A stretch of 64,000 bases of DNA, taken from positions 2,568,501 through 2,632,500 of the forward strand of contig NZ_JBEWXT010000001.1 in the NCBI RefSeq assembly GCF_040538665.1, in the 5' to 3' direction. The notes beneath the pieces were generated by a model that was given only the letters and a program-made list of their open reading frames with translations, was not told the origin of the DNA and searched no databases. A program made the position numbers and the translations under genes. Positions 18,158 to 27,731 of the stretch are shown in pieces (within the stretch, counting starts at the first letter, position 1; each line of letters opens with the position of its first letter). Source of the stretch: Aureibaculum sp. 2308TA14-22. Lineage in GTDB: Bacteria; Bacteroidota; Bacteroidia; Flavobacteriales; Flavobacteriaceae.

Positions 18158-19597
18158 TTACAAACTCCATCCATCTCTATAGGTTCTTTTTACATACTTA
18201 TTGGCCGGATCAAAATTGGTAATTTTCATATTCTCGGCATCCCACAACAATCGCTTTCTTCCATAATATTTAGAACCTCCCCAAAACCCTTTATTCTCTG
18301 CCTTAGGATCAACCTCAAAATAAGCTTTTAAAGCCAAATTTCCAATAAGTATACTTTCGGTAAACGGACCGGCATAATCAAAAGAAGAGCTAGTCTCAGC
18401 ATTTCCGTATCCGGCAATACATGCATTAACCCATTGTAAATAATGACCTTCAGGGACTCTAGCAATGGTTTCTTCAACTTCAAATTGTTCATTTAACGTC
18501 AACGGAAGTAATCTAGGATTTGCACCGTAACAATCTGCCATTAATTTTCCTTTAGTACCTATAAAAAGTACGCCACCATCCCAGTTTCCTAATGCCTCAT
18601 CATCACCTAATTCATCTGGGCGTTCAGGCAATAATCCGCCATCCATCCACGAAACTTTTATCGAACCCTTTCCATCAGTTCTTGGGTACTTTAAATGAAT
18701 TTTACTAGAATTTGGAAAACTCTTTGGGTAATCAGCAGCTTCAAATTTTCCTTTAAAAGAATCTGAAACACTGCATTCTACAGTATCAGGATATAAAATA
18801 GGAAGTATACGGTAAACAGGATCCATAATATGGCAAGCCATATCACCTAGTGCACCCGTTCCAAAATCTGACCAGCCCCTCCAATCAAAAGGCAGATAAG
18901 CATCATTATAATCACGCATTTCTGCGGTACCTAACCAAAGATCCCAATTTAACCCTTTAGGTATTCTATGCTTTTTTGTAGGTGTTTGTAATGCTTGTGG
19001 CCAAATAGCTCGGTTGGTCCAACATTTAACAGTATGCACATCACCTATGATTCCCGTGTCATGAATTTCTTTCATTTTTCGCACTCCATCACCTGATCCA
19101 CCCTGATTCCCCATTTGGGTAACTACTTTATATTTTTTTGCAGCTTCGGTAAGCATTCTGGCCTCCCAAATATCATGTGTCAAAGGTTTTTGAACATATA
19201 CATGCTTACCCATTTGCATAGCTGCATAAGCAGCAACTGCATGAGTATGGTCTGGTGTAGAAACAGAAACTGCATCAATATTCTTCCCTTCCTTTTCTAG
19301 CATTTTTCTAAAATCGTTATAGTAACTAGCTTTAGGAAATGACTTTCTTGACTTAACAGCTTGTCTATCATCAACATCACAAAAGGAAACAATATTAACA
19401 TTAGGACTTTTTGCGAAAGAGGCAATATCACTTGTACCTTTTCCACCAGCACCGATTCCGGCAATATTTAGTTTGTCGCTCGGCGGAACAAAACCATCAC
19501 CTCCCATAACATGCCTCGGGATAATACTTATACCCGCAGCAGCTACGGCTGATTTTTTAATAAATGACCTTCTGGTTGATTTACCTTTTTTACTCAT
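18158..19597 (-). CDS. Tat-exported Gfo/Idh/MocA-family oxidoreductase
   Basis: NAD(P)-dependent sugar oxidoreductase family, 479 residues. A twin-arginine signal (TRRSFIKKSAVAAAGIS, residues 8-24) implies export folded with its cofactor to the periplasm. The Rossmann domain follows, with the dinucleotide loop GIGAGGKGTSD and the family motif VQKPLTHD (catalytic lysine of the EKP-type motif, here QKP). The C-terminal alpha/beta domain carries DMACHIMDP. In related pathways such enzymes oxidise a sugar C3 hydroxyl or reduce a keto sugar. It is the last gene of the minus-strand GMC operon, 11 bp after the TIM-barrel gene. The substrate is unknown. Confidence 0.88.
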   Translation of the reverse strand: MSKKGKSTRRSFIKKSAVAAAGISIIPRHVMGGDGFVPPSDKLNIAGIGAGGKGTSDIASFAKSPNVNIVSFCDVDDRQAVKSRKSFPKASYYNDFRKMLEKEGKNIDAVSVSTPDHTHAVAAYAAMQMGKHVYVQKPLTHDIWEARMLTEAAKKYKVVTQMGNQGGSGDGVRKMKEIHDTGIIGDVHTVKCWTNRAIWPQALQTPTKKHRIPKGLNWDLWLGTAEMRDYNDAYLPFDWRGWSDFGTGALGDMACHIMDPVYRILPILYPDTVECSVSDSFKGKFEAADYPKSFPNSSKIHLKYPRTDGKGSIKVSWMDGGLLPERPDELGDDEALGNWDGGVLFIGTKGKLMADCYGANPRLLPLTLNEQFEVEETIARVPEGHYLQWVNACIAGYGNAETSSSFDYAGPFTESILIGNLALKAYFEVDPKAENKGFWGGSKYYGRKRLLWDAENMKITNFDPANKYVKRTYRDGWSL

Positions 19598-19608
19598 TCT
19601 TTTTTTAT

Positions 19609-20529
19609 TTAAAATTTTGAAACTTCTTTATATGCATTAATTACGGCTTGTTCGCCTTTTTTATCTTTCATAGAATTACCATGTTCCATACCTAATATTC
19701 CTTGATAATTTTTGGAATGTATAAATTTAAAAACATTTTTATAATTAATCTCTCCAGTAGTTGGTTCCTTTCTTCCCGGATTATCACCAATTTGAAAATA
19801 GGCAATTTCATCCCAAGATTGTTTGATATTCGGAATTAAATTACCTTCTTGTATTTGTTGATGATAGATATCAAATAATATTTTACAGGATGGTGAGTCC
19901 ACCGCTTTACAAATTTGATACGCCTGAGGTGATTCTGATAAAAATAAACCAGGATGGTCTCTAAAATTTAATGGTTCTAAAACCATTGTTAAGCTATGCG
20001 GTTCTAAAATGGCCGAGGCCTGTTTTAAGGTTTCAACAACATGTTCGGTTTGGTACGCCATGTTCTGACGCAGGTCAACATGACCAGGAACTACCGTCAT
20101 CCATTTGGCATTTACACGTTTTGCAACCTCAACAGATGCTTTTATCTCTGATAGAAACTCTGTTCTTTTTTCTTTATTCCCAGAAGCTAAATTTGCTTCT
20201 TTCCAATGAATTGTATGAGCTACAAAAACTCCCATTTCTATACTTCGCTTTTGCATAGTTTTTGCCATGACTTCTTGTTCGGCAATCGGTCGTTTACGCA
20301 TCTGATTATCTTCAAAAGCGGTAAAGCCTTGGTCGGCCATAAAATTAAGTTGGTCTATAATACTATCACCCGCCAGATTTTTAAACATCCCAGCATGTGG
20401 GGCATATTTTAGCGGAAATTCATTTTTCAAATTTGTTTGTTTTGAACGTGTAAGTGGGTAAAAAGTTGAACTTGTTAAAGCAAAAGTACTTGCTAGAGCT
20501 GTTTTTTTAAGGAAATTTCTACGTTGCAT
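19609..20529 (-). CDS. Tat-exported TIM-barrel sugar isomerase/epimerase-like protein
   Basis: Protein of the xylose isomerase-like TIM-barrel superfamily, close in style to hydroxypyruvate isomerase; 306 residues. Residues 1-20 (MQRRNFLKKTALASTFALTS) form a twin-arginine signal. Likely metal ligands lie in VLEPLNF, ILFDIYHQQ and LGMEHGNS, the usual Glu/Asp/His/Glu pattern. In 3-keto-glycoside and C-glycoside deglycosidation pathways, enzymes of this fold catalyse the eliminative bond cleavage, which is a possible role here. It sits between a DUF1080 gene and a Gfo/Idh gene, both also exported, so the step is probably periplasmic. Confidence 0.85.
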   Translation of the reverse strand: MQRRNFLKKTALASTFALTSSTFYPLTRSKQTNLKNEFPLKYAPHAGMFKNLAGDSIIDQLNFMADQGFTAFEDNQMRKRPIAEQEVMAKTMQKRSIEMGVFVAHTIHWKEANLASGNKEKRTEFLSEIKASVEVAKRVNAKWMTVVPGHVDLRQNMAYQTEHVVETLKQASAILEPHSLTMVLEPLNFRDHPGLFLSESPQAYQICKAVDSPSCKILFDIYHQQIQEGNLIPNIKQSWDEIAYFQIGDNPGRKEPTTGEINYKNVFKFIHSKNYQGILGMEHGNSMKDKKGEQAVINAYKEVSKF

Positions 20530-20587
20530 TCTTAATTTTTGGTGTTTATTCCTACAAAATCTTAGAGAACTTTTATAGGATACTTAA

Positions 20588-21418
20588 TTAATCTTCTAAC
20601 TCTAACAATTCAATATTTCTGAATTCTACAGGATGACTTTCACTTTGTAAGGATATATAACCTCCTTTTAATGCGTCTCCTATTTTATTTTTAAATTCTG
20701 CATTGTAATCATCCATATCTGCTCCACCAATTTGAGGTTTTGAATACCTGAGTACTTCTTTATCATTAATTTTATGAATAATTAATGAATCACTGTGTAC
20801 CTCAACTTCTAGATTTACCCATTGATCTCCATAATAAGTTTCGGAACTAGAATTAGTACAATGTGCAGTTACCAACTCATCATCCATCACTACATTTGTT
20901 CCAGGTGTGCATAAATTTCCTGTAGCCCTACTCGCATTCTCCTTAATACCGCCCAACATCTGGACTTCTATACAAAGTGGGAATTTTTGATCTTTGGCTA
21001 TTTTTTTAGGATCTTCGCAGTGTATCATAACACCGCTATTTCTGGTTGCCCAACCGGGACCATCTTTAAGTTGCGTGCCTGTAAAACGATATTGTATTTT
21101 TAATTTGTAATTTGAAAAAGGTGCTTTGTAATATAAATGTCCAAATCTATTTTTAAATTCATCTCCATACCCATCATAAGAAACTTTGATAACTCCGTTT
21201 TCAACCCGAAAAGTATTATGGATATTATCGCCATACTCATAACCTCTAATTTTTGGTGTCCAACTTTCTAAATCTTTACCGTTAAATAAAGAAACCCAAT
21301 TTTCGGTTACTATATCTTCTGTTTTTGGTGCTGACTTTTCTGCTTCAGGCTTTGTTTTGCAGCTAAATACCATAAGTGAAGCTGAAATAACAATTATCAA
21401 GTTTAATTTTCTATACAT
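20588..21418 (-). CDS. DUF1080 (3-keto-disaccharide hydrolase family) lipoprotein A
   Basis: Lipoprotein of 276 residues, with a lipobox ending VFSC (C20) after a short hydrophobic signal. The rest is one concanavalin-like DUF1080 jelly roll, opening WVSLFNGKDLESWTPKI and closing PVEFRNIELLEL. Signature parts include NSGVMIHCED and the C-terminal QSESHPVEFRNI. The family name in Pfam, 3-keto-disaccharide hydrolase, implies cleavage of a glycoside whose sugar ring carries a 3-keto group. The GMC oxidoreductase upstream in the operon could provide that oxidised substrate. It is more distant from lipoproteins B and C than they are from each other. Confidence 0.88.
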   Translation of the reverse strand: MYRKLNLIIVISASLMVFSCKTKPEAEKSAPKTEDIVTENWVSLFNGKDLESWTPKIRGYEYGDNIHNTFRVENGVIKVSYDGYGDEFKNRFGHLYYKAPFSNYKLKIQYRFTGTQLKDGPGWATRNSGVMIHCEDPKKIAKDQKFPLCIEVQMLGGIKENASRATGNLCTPGTNVVMDDELVTAHCTNSSSETYYGDQWVNLEVEVHSDSLIIHKINDKEVLRYSKPQIGGADMDDYNAEFKNKIGDALKGGYISLQSESHPVEFRNIELLELED

Positions 21419-21429
21419 CTATTTATTAT

Positions 21430-22014
21430 TTATAGCGACCACGCCCTTCCATTTGTTTCGCTTAATGAGATACACCCCTTTTGCTCTCCTGGAACAGGGT
21501 CGTATGCCAACACATTTTTGCCAATTTCTTCACTTGTTTTATATGCCCAAACTGCTCTTCCTCGTAACCCTTCCAACGTTTTTAAAACCAATTTCTCTTT
21601 ATCACTATATGATTTTTGCTGCTCTGGTTTACTTCTTAAGTATTTGGATAAAATAGTATCAAAATCTTCCGTTTTTAAAGCAGGAGGATTTTCACTTAAC
21701 ATCCCTAACTCTTCTAAGACAGCATTTAAGCCTTTTTTATACTTTTCTTTTCCTTCTTCTGTAGCTGTTTTTGAAACATATAAATCGATAAATTCTGGCA
21801 CATTTACATCTAAAGCTCCAGGTGTAGCCTCGGTTTTAGGTAAAATTAAATCAATCAAATTTTTTAGAACATAGCCTTGCTCTTTTGATAAAAAAACTGG
21901 TATCCAAGATGCAGCTTCGGTCTTACAACTTTGAAGCATGCCTATTATTGTTGGAGTTGACACTACATAACCAAATGACAAACCTATCCCTTTTAGTGCG
22001 TCTCTTCTATTCAT
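21430..22014 (-). CDS. gluconate 2-dehydrogenase subunit 3-like small subunit (Tat)
   Basis: Small partner subunit of an FAD-dependent sugar dehydrogenase, 194 residues. The N-terminus MNRRDALKGIGLSFGYVVS is a twin-arginine signal. In FAD-glucose and gluconate dehydrogenases the equivalent subunit carries the signal-less flavoprotein across the membrane as a hitch-hiker and stabilises it. Only 3 bp separate it from the GMC gene upstream, strongly suggesting a complex. The body has the family's helical character (LKNLIDLILPKTEATPGALD, near the N-terminus). No cytochrome c subunit gene is visible next to it, so the electron acceptor is open. Confidence 0.88.
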   Translation of the reverse strand: MNRRDALKGIGLSFGYVVSTPTIIGMLQSCKTEAASWIPVFLSKEQGYVLKNLIDLILPKTEATPGALDVNVPEFIDLYVSKTATEEGKEKYKKGLNAVLEELGMLSENPPALKTEDFDTILSKYLRSKPEQQKSYSDKEKLVLKTLEGLRGRAVWAYKTSEEIGKNVLAYDPVPGEQKGCISLSETNGRAWSL

Positions 22015-22017
22015 AAT

Positions 22018-23718
22018 TTAAGCTTTTTTAGATTTGAATTGTTTAACTGCATATTGAGCAGCTCTTGCAGTTAATGCCATATAAGTCAATGATGGATTTT
22101 GACATCCCGCTGAGGTCATACAGGCACCATCAGTAACATATACATTAGGTACGGTATGGATTTGATTAATAGCGTTAAGCACAGAAGTTTTTGGATCTCT
22201 ACCCATTCTTGCTGTACCCATTTCATGGATACCAATACCGGGTGCATGCCTTGTGTCAAAAGTTTCAACATCTCTAAAACCTGCTTTTTCTAGCATTTCA
22301 GCGGCTTGTTGTTTAATGTCTTCACGCATAGTCAATTCATTCTCTTTCCATTCAGCATCAAAAGTTACTGTTGGTAGGCCCCAATCATCTAATTTTTCAT
22401 AATCCAATGTCATTTTATTATCATGGTAAGGTAAACATTCGCCGAAACCACCTAAGCCCATACTCCATCCTCCCGGTTTCAATATTGCCTCTTTATATTC
22501 GGCTCCATAACCTAATTCAGCAATATGTTCAGTAATACCATACCTTCCCCCTCCTCCTTGGTAACCATAACCTCTTAAAAAATCTTTTCTTTCTGTTTTT
22601 TTGTCTCCTAAATTTCTGAATCGTGGAATGTAAATTCCATTAGGCCTTCTTCCTTTATAATATTTATCTTCATAACCATCAACCTTTGCTCTTGCTCCAG
22701 ATCCTAAGTGATGATCCATAATATTATGGCCCAATTCGCCCGAGTCGTTACCCAATCCATTAGGAAACCTATCTGATTTAGATTGCATTAAAATAGACGT
22801 AGAAGCGATTGCAGAGGCACAGCAAAAAATAATATCAGCATTAAAAACATATGTTTCTTTAGTTTCGGTATCAATAACTTTTACTCCTGTGGCTTTCTTC
22901 TGTTTATCATCATAAATAATCTCATGAACAATAGAATTTGGTCTCAAAGTCATGTTACCTGTAGCATTTGCAGCTGGCAAAGTTGAAGCATTACTGCTAA
23001 AATAACCTCCATAAGGGCAGCCCCTAATACATCTGTTTCTGAATTGACAATTTGTTCTGCCTTTGTGTTTATGATCGCCTGTAATATGTGCAGCTCTACC
23101 AATTGTTAATAATCTATCATCGTAATTATTTGCAATTTTCGACTTAAATTCTTCTTCAACACAGGTCAGTTCCATCGGCGGGCTAAAAATTCCATCTGGC
23201 AATTGTGGTAATCCCAACTTCTCACCGCTCACGCCAATATAACGTTCAACATAATCATACCAAGGTGCAATATCTTTATACCGTATTGGCCAATCTACAC
23301 CATAACCGTCTTTAGCATTTGCTGTAAAATCCAGATCACTTAAACGATAACTTTGACGACCCCATGTAATGGAACGTCCACCAACATGATATCCTCGCAT
23401 CCAATCAAAACGCTTAACTTCGTTATACGGATGTTTAATATCATCTACAAACCAGTGCTTACTTTCTGCCTTTGTTGTATAACCTGTTCTGCTCTGTTTT
23501 TCTTGTCTTTTTCTATCTTCTGGAGTACTACTTCCTCGTAACTCCATATCCCAAGGATCATCGTTCATTGTAGGGTATTCACCATGCTTAACCATTCTAC
23601 CACGCTCTAATACCAATGTTTTTAATCCTTTTTCACAAAGCTCTTTTGCTGCCCAGCCTCCACTAATTCCTGTTCCTATTACTATGGCATCATAATGTTC
23701 GTTAAGCATGTTATTCAT
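22018..23718 (-). CDS. GMC-family FAD oxidoreductase 1 (sugar dehydrogenase large subunit)
   Basis: Flavoprotein dehydrogenase, 566 residues, probably oxidising a hydroxyl of a glycoside. The FAD-binding loop is GTGISG (15-20), with ERG ending the second strand. Active-site candidates are H498 (HEMGTARMG) and N541 (QNPSLTYMA). Three cysteines, C224, C230 and C234, lie in the motif CQFRNRCIRGC. FAD-glucose dehydrogenases use cysteines in this part of the protein to bind an iron-sulfur cluster, so the same is possible here. It has no signal peptide, and export would rely on the Tat subunit encoded 3 bp downstream. It is the first gene of a five-gene operon running to 18158. Confidence 0.9.
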   Translation of the reverse strand: MNNMLNEHYDAIVIGTGISGGWAAKELCEKGLKTLVLERGRMVKHGEYPTMNDDPWDMELRGSSTPEDRKRQEKQSRTGYTTKAESKHWFVDDIKHPYNEVKRFDWMRGYHVGGRSITWGRQSYRLSDLDFTANAKDGYGVDWPIRYKDIAPWYDYVERYIGVSGEKLGLPQLPDGIFSPPMELTCVEEEFKSKIANNYDDRLLTIGRAAHITGDHKHKGRTNCQFRNRCIRGCPYGGYFSSNASTLPAANATGNMTLRPNSIVHEIIYDDKQKKATGVKVIDTETKETYVFNADIIFCCASAIASTSILMQSKSDRFPNGLGNDSGELGHNIMDHHLGSGARAKVDGYEDKYYKGRRPNGIYIPRFRNLGDKKTERKDFLRGYGYQGGGGRYGITEHIAELGYGAEYKEAILKPGGWSMGLGGFGECLPYHDNKMTLDYEKLDDWGLPTVTFDAEWKENELTMREDIKQQAAEMLEKAGFRDVETFDTRHAPGIGIHEMGTARMGRDPKTSVLNAINQIHTVPNVYVTDGACMTSAGCQNPSLTYMALTARAAQYAVKQFKSKKA

Positions 23719-23765
23719 TTGGCTTTTAAATATTTACGTAATACTTACTTATTAAAAATAATACG

Positions 23766-23811
23766 ATTTGATTAGGTATTGAATAATTTTAAAGCCTAAA
23801 TTTAATCAAAT
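23766..23811. promoter_or_regulatory. inverted repeat ATTTGATTA ... TAATCAAAT in divergent promoter region
   Basis: A perfect 9-bp inverted repeat (23766-23774 and 23803-23811, 28-bp spacer) lies in the middle of the 184-bp gap between the divergent GMC 1 operon and the lipoprotein epimerase operon. It could be a shared regulator site. In such AT-rich DNA, chance is also possible. Confidence 0.3.
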
Positions 23812-23902
23812 TATTACTATTTTAATGAAACTTTTGTAATTTTATCATTCAAAAAAATAAGACAACACAATCATTTATTTAAAATATCTTAACCAAACAA
23901 TT

Positions 23903-24841
23903 ATGACAAAAAACATTCTTTATGCATTATTTGCACTTCTCTTAACTACCGCTTCTTGTAAGAAAACATCACCTAAAACCGATGAAACAGTAGAAGTTGT
24001 TTCAGCTGAAAAAAAAGCACCTTTTTTTAAAATCTCATTAGCTCAGTGGTCTTTGCATAAAGCCATACGGAATGAAAAAACCTTAGATCCGATAGGTTTT
24101 GCAGAAAAAGCCAAAGAACTAGGTTTTGAAGGTATAGAATATGTATCGGGACTGTACAATGAAAAATTAAAAACTATGAGTATGGATGCTCTTCTTGATT
24201 CTTTAAAAGCTAAAAGTACAGCTCATGGTGTTAAAAATGTTTTGATTATGGTAGACGGTGAGGGAAATTTGGCTTCAACGGATGAAAAAGAAAGAAATCA
24301 AGCTATTGACAATCACAAAAAATGGGTTGATGCTGCTGCTTTTTTAGGATGTCATGCTATTCGTGTAAACTTAAATGGTGCCACTGAAAAAGATGCTTGG
24401 ATAGAATCTTCGGTTAAAGGTTTAGGCAAATTGGCCGAATATGGAGCAACCAAAAACATCAATGTAATCGTTGAAAATCACGGTGGGTTTTCTTCAAATG
24501 CAGATTTATTGAGCGAAGTTATGACCAAAATTAATATGGATAATTGTGGAACACTACCCGACTTTGGCAACTTTCGCATATCCAAAGATGAACTTTATGA
24601 CTATTACAAAGGTACAGAAATCTTAATGAAGCATGCCAAAGCAGTTAGTGCTAAATCTTATGATTTTGATACAGATGGTAATGAAACTACTCTAGATTAC
24701 ACTCGTTTATTACAAATTGTAAAAGATGCAGGATATACCGGATATATCGGAGTTGAATATGAAGGAAGCCGTTTGAGTGAAGAAGAGGGTATTGAAGCTA
24801 CCAAACAATTATTAATAAATGCTGCTAAAAAGTTAAATTAA
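23903..24841 (+). CDS. sugar isomerase/epimerase-like TIM-barrel lipoprotein
   Basis: Xylose isomerase-like TIM barrel of 312 residues with lipobox TASC (C19) instead of a Tat signal. It is therefore membrane-anchored on the periplasmic or surface side. Likely metal ligands lie in VENHGGFSS, TLPDFGNF and the C-terminal IGVEYEG. It shares the fold with the Tat-exported TIM barrel at 19609-20529 and the cytosolic one at 27802-28854, but the three are clearly different proteins. It is cotranscribed with the Gfo/Idh gene 17 bp downstream. The reaction is unknown; epimerisation or eliminative cleavage of keto sugars fits the neighbours. Confidence 0.85.
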   Translation: MTKNILYALFALLLTTASCKKTSPKTDETVEVVSAEKKAPFFKISLAQWSLHKAIRNEKTLDPIGFAEKAKELGFEGIEYVSGLYNEKLKTMSMDALLDSLKAKSTAHGVKNVLIMVDGEGNLASTDEKERNQAIDNHKKWVDAAAFLGCHAIRVNLNGATEKDAWIESSVKGLGKLAEYGATKNINVIVENHGGFSSNADLLSEVMTKINMDNCGTLPDFGNFRISKDELYDYYKGTEILMKHAKAVSAKSYDFDTDGNETTLDYTRLLQIVKDAGYTGYIGVEYEGSRLSEEEGIEATKQLLINAAKKLN

Positions 24842-24858
24842 GAATAAAAAATTAATCT

Positions 24859-25995
24859 ATGCCAAAAAAAATAAGATTGGGAATTCTAGGTGGTGGAGGT
24901 GATTCACTTATAGGTGTGTTACATCGTGTTGCCTCACACATTAATGATAATTATAAAATTGTTGGAGCTGTTTTTAATCCTAACTATAATGACAATTTAA
25001 GTTTTGCCAAAGAAATAGACATTCCAACTAATAGAATTTATAAGGATTTTGATACTTTAATTGATGAAGAACTAAAGCTGCCCGAAGATGAACGAATTCA
25101 AGTTTGTTCTATACTCACTCCAAATTTTTTGCATTTTCCAATGGCTAAAAAATTATTGGAAAATGGATTCAATGTGATTTGTGAAAAACCAATGACTACA
25201 ACTTACGAGGAGGCTAAAATTTTACAGGAAATTTTAAATGATTCTGATTTGACTTTTGCGGTTACACATACTTATACTGGCTATCCAATGACTCGCCAAA
25301 TGCGTGAAATGATAAAAGATGGAGTAATTGGCAACATGCAAAAAGTAGATGCCCAATACTATCAAGGATGGATAAACCCAATCATACACGATAAGTCTAA
25401 ACGTAGTTCAACGTGGCGATTAGATCCTGAAAAATCAGGAATTAGCTGTTGTATGGGTGATATAGGTGTGCATGCCTTTAATATGATTGAGTTTACAACG
25501 GGAATGCAGGTAAAGTCTATTTTAGCTGATCTCAATTACTTATACGAAGACAATAAAATGGATATTGACGGAACTGTTTTAGTACGATTTGATAGCAATG
25601 CTAAAGGCGTTATCCGTTCCAGTCAGATTGCTACAGGAGAAGAAAATGGATTGACTATTGCTGTTTACGGAGACAAAGGTGCTCTTAAATGGGAACAAGA
25701 GAATCCTAATTTTTTATATCTGTTGAGTGATGACAAACCTTTGCAAGTTTATAAACCGGGACATGCTTACAATTCAGAGCTGTCTTTAGATGGTACAAAA
25801 TTACCTCCTGGGCATCCTGAAGGTATTTTTGATGCCATGGCAAATATTTATTTAGGTGTAGCCAGAGCCATAAGAGGCGAGAAGTACAATTCTGGGGAAT
25901 TCCCAACAATGAGTGACGGTGTACGCGGACTTAACTTTATTGAAAGTACCGTAAATTCTCATAAACAAGGAAATAGTTGGGTAGATTTGGATTGA
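24859..25995 (+). CDS. cytosolic Gfo/Idh/MocA-family oxidoreductase
   Basis: NAD(P)-dependent sugar oxidoreductase of 378 residues without any signal sequence. The dinucleotide-binding loop GILGGGGDSLIG (8-19) is at the N-terminus, CEKPMTT holds the family's catalytic lysine, and CCMGDIGVHAFNM holds the usual aspartate/histidine pair. It is the cytoplasmic counterpart of the Tat-exported enzyme at 18158-19597. One possible role is reducing a keto sugar back to the parent sugar after import. It follows the TIM-barrel lipoprotein gene by 17 bp, and its stop lies 6 bp from that of the convergent GMC 2 gene. Confidence 0.9.
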   Translation: MPKKIRLGILGGGGDSLIGVLHRVASHINDNYKIVGAVFNPNYNDNLSFAKEIDIPTNRIYKDFDTLIDEELKLPEDERIQVCSILTPNFLHFPMAKKLLENGFNVICEKPMTTTYEEAKILQEILNDSDLTFAVTHTYTGYPMTRQMREMIKDGVIGNMQKVDAQYYQGWINPIIHDKSKRSSTWRLDPEKSGISCCMGDIGVHAFNMIEFTTGMQVKSILADLNYLYEDNKMDIDGTVLVRFDSNAKGVIRSSQIATGEENGLTIAVYGDKGALKWEQENPNFLYLLSDDKPLQVYKPGHAYNSELSLDGTKLPPGHPEGIFDAMANIYLGVARAIRGEKYNSGEFPTMSDGVRGLNFIESTVNSHKQGNSWVDLD

Positions 25996-26001
25996 ATTAT
26001 T

Positions 26002-27705
26002 CTAAGAAAATTTACCCAATTTTAGTTGTTCTGTTGCATGGTTTGCTGCTCTTGCTGTAAAAGCCATATATGTTAATGATGGGTTTACACAACTTGACGA
26101 AGTCATAAATGCTCCATCTGTAACATACACATTAGGTACTGAGTGTACTTGATTATTTCTGTTTAGTATTGATGTTTTGGGATTCTCACCCATTCTTGCT
26201 CCACCCATTTCGTGAATACCTAATCCAGGGCCAGATGGTTCATCATAAGCTTTTACATCTTTAAACCCTGCCGCCTTAAACATGCTAACAATCTCTTTTT
26301 TAATGTCTTCTCGCATGTTGTATTCATTCTCTTTGAATTCAACATCAAAATCTAATTGAGGCAAACCCCATTTATCCTTTTTATCAGAACTCAACGTAAC
26401 TCTATTATCATCATAAGGTAAAAATTCACCAAACCCAGTTACCCCAATTTGCCAACCGCCCGGTTTTAGTATTGCTTCTTTTAATTGTTCACCATAACCT
26501 AATTCCGCAATAGATTCTGACCAATCATGTCTGCTTGCTCCTCCCTGAAATCCATATCCGCGTAAAAAGGATTCTTTTTTTGTCTTTTCATCAAGATTCA
26601 CAAAACGTGGAATATAAAATCCATTAGGTCTTCTACCTTTATAATATTTATCTAAATGACCATCTACTTTCGCTGTGGCTCCTAGTTTATAATGATGATC
26701 CATTATTCCTCTACCCAAAGCATCAGAATCATTTCCTAAACCATTAGGGAAACGTTCAGATTTTGATTGTAATAAAATACCTACCGAAGCCATAGCCGAA
26801 GCACATAAGAAAATAACCTTAGCTTTAAATTCTATTTTTTCACTAGTAACTGTATCAATAATTTTAACACCAGTAGCTCTTTTTGTAACATCGTCATACA
26901 TCACTTCATATACTATTGAATTAGGTCTCAAGGTCATATTTCCTGTACGTTCAGCAGCAGGTAATGTAGAAGCATTGCTACTGAAATAAGCACCATATGG
27001 ACACCCTCTCCAACACCTATTTCTATATTGACAAGGTCCACGCCCTTTAATATCAGTTGTGTTACCTGTTATGTTTGCGGCTCTACCAATAGTAAGTAAT
27101 CTTCCGTCATCAAACTTTTCAGCCAAAGCGTTTTTTAAATCAATCTCTGCACAATGCAATTCCATGGGCGGTAAAAATTTTCCATCGGGCAATTGTTTTA
27201 ATCCTAAATTTTCACCACTAACTCCTATATATTCCTCGACCATATCATACCATGGCGAAATATCTTTATAACGCACTGGCCAATCAATACCAATACCTTC
27301 TTTTTTATTGGCCTCAAAATCAATATCGCTCCACCTATAACTTTGCCTTCCCCAAGTTAAAGAACGACCACCTACTTGATATCCACGAATCCAATCAAAA
27401 CGTTTTGTTTCCACATATGGATGATCTAAATCGTTGACAAAAAAGTGCTTACAATCTTCTTGAGGAGCCCACCCTACTCTTTTTTGAATATGATATTTTT
27501 CTAAATCCGCCGGTGATAGTTCTCCTTTTAACTCATAATCCCAAGGATCATCATTCATCGTTTTATAATCTTTAACGTGCTCTACCATTGGTCCACGTTC
27601 TAAAACTAAGGTTTTTAAACCCTTTTCACATAATTCTTTGGCCGCCCAACCTCCGCTAATTCCTGTACCCACTACAATGGCGTCATATTCTGATTGTTGA
27701 TTCAT
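26002..27705 (-). CDS. GMC-family FAD oxidoreductase 2
   Basis: Close paralogue of the GMC protein at 22018-23718, 567 residues from ATG at 27705 (MNQQSEYDAIVVG). A longer reading from 27753 adds a charged, non-homologous stretch and is rejected. The FAD loop GTGISG, the cysteine set C225, C231 and C235 (CQYRNRCWRGC) and the active-site pair H498 (HEMGGARMG) and N541 (VNPSLTYMA) are all kept at nearly the same positions. It is a single-gene unit with no adjacent subunit-3 gene. It may therefore share the small subunit at 21430-22014 or rely on one outside the window. It is divergent from the TIM-barrel/DUF1080 operon that follows. Confidence 0.9.
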   Translation of the reverse strand: MNQQSEYDAIVVGTGISGGWAAKELCEKGLKTLVLERGPMVEHVKDYKTMNDDPWDYELKGELSPADLEKYHIQKRVGWAPQEDCKHFFVNDLDHPYVETKRFDWIRGYQVGGRSLTWGRQSYRWSDIDFEANKKEGIGIDWPVRYKDISPWYDMVEEYIGVSGENLGLKQLPDGKFLPPMELHCAEIDLKNALAEKFDDGRLLTIGRAANITGNTTDIKGRGPCQYRNRCWRGCPYGAYFSSNASTLPAAERTGNMTLRPNSIVYEVMYDDVTKRATGVKIIDTVTSEKIEFKAKVIFLCASAMASVGILLQSKSERFPNGLGNDSDALGRGIMDHHYKLGATAKVDGHLDKYYKGRRPNGFYIPRFVNLDEKTKKESFLRGYGFQGGASRHDWSESIAELGYGEQLKEAILKPGGWQIGVTGFGEFLPYDDNRVTLSSDKKDKWGLPQLDFDVEFKENEYNMREDIKKEIVSMFKAAGFKDVKAYDEPSGPGLGIHEMGGARMGENPKTSILNRNNQVHSVPNVYVTDGAFMTSSSCVNPSLTYMAFTARAANHATEQLKLGKFS

Positions 27706-27731
27706 TTTATTTTTTTTATGTATTATCTTAT

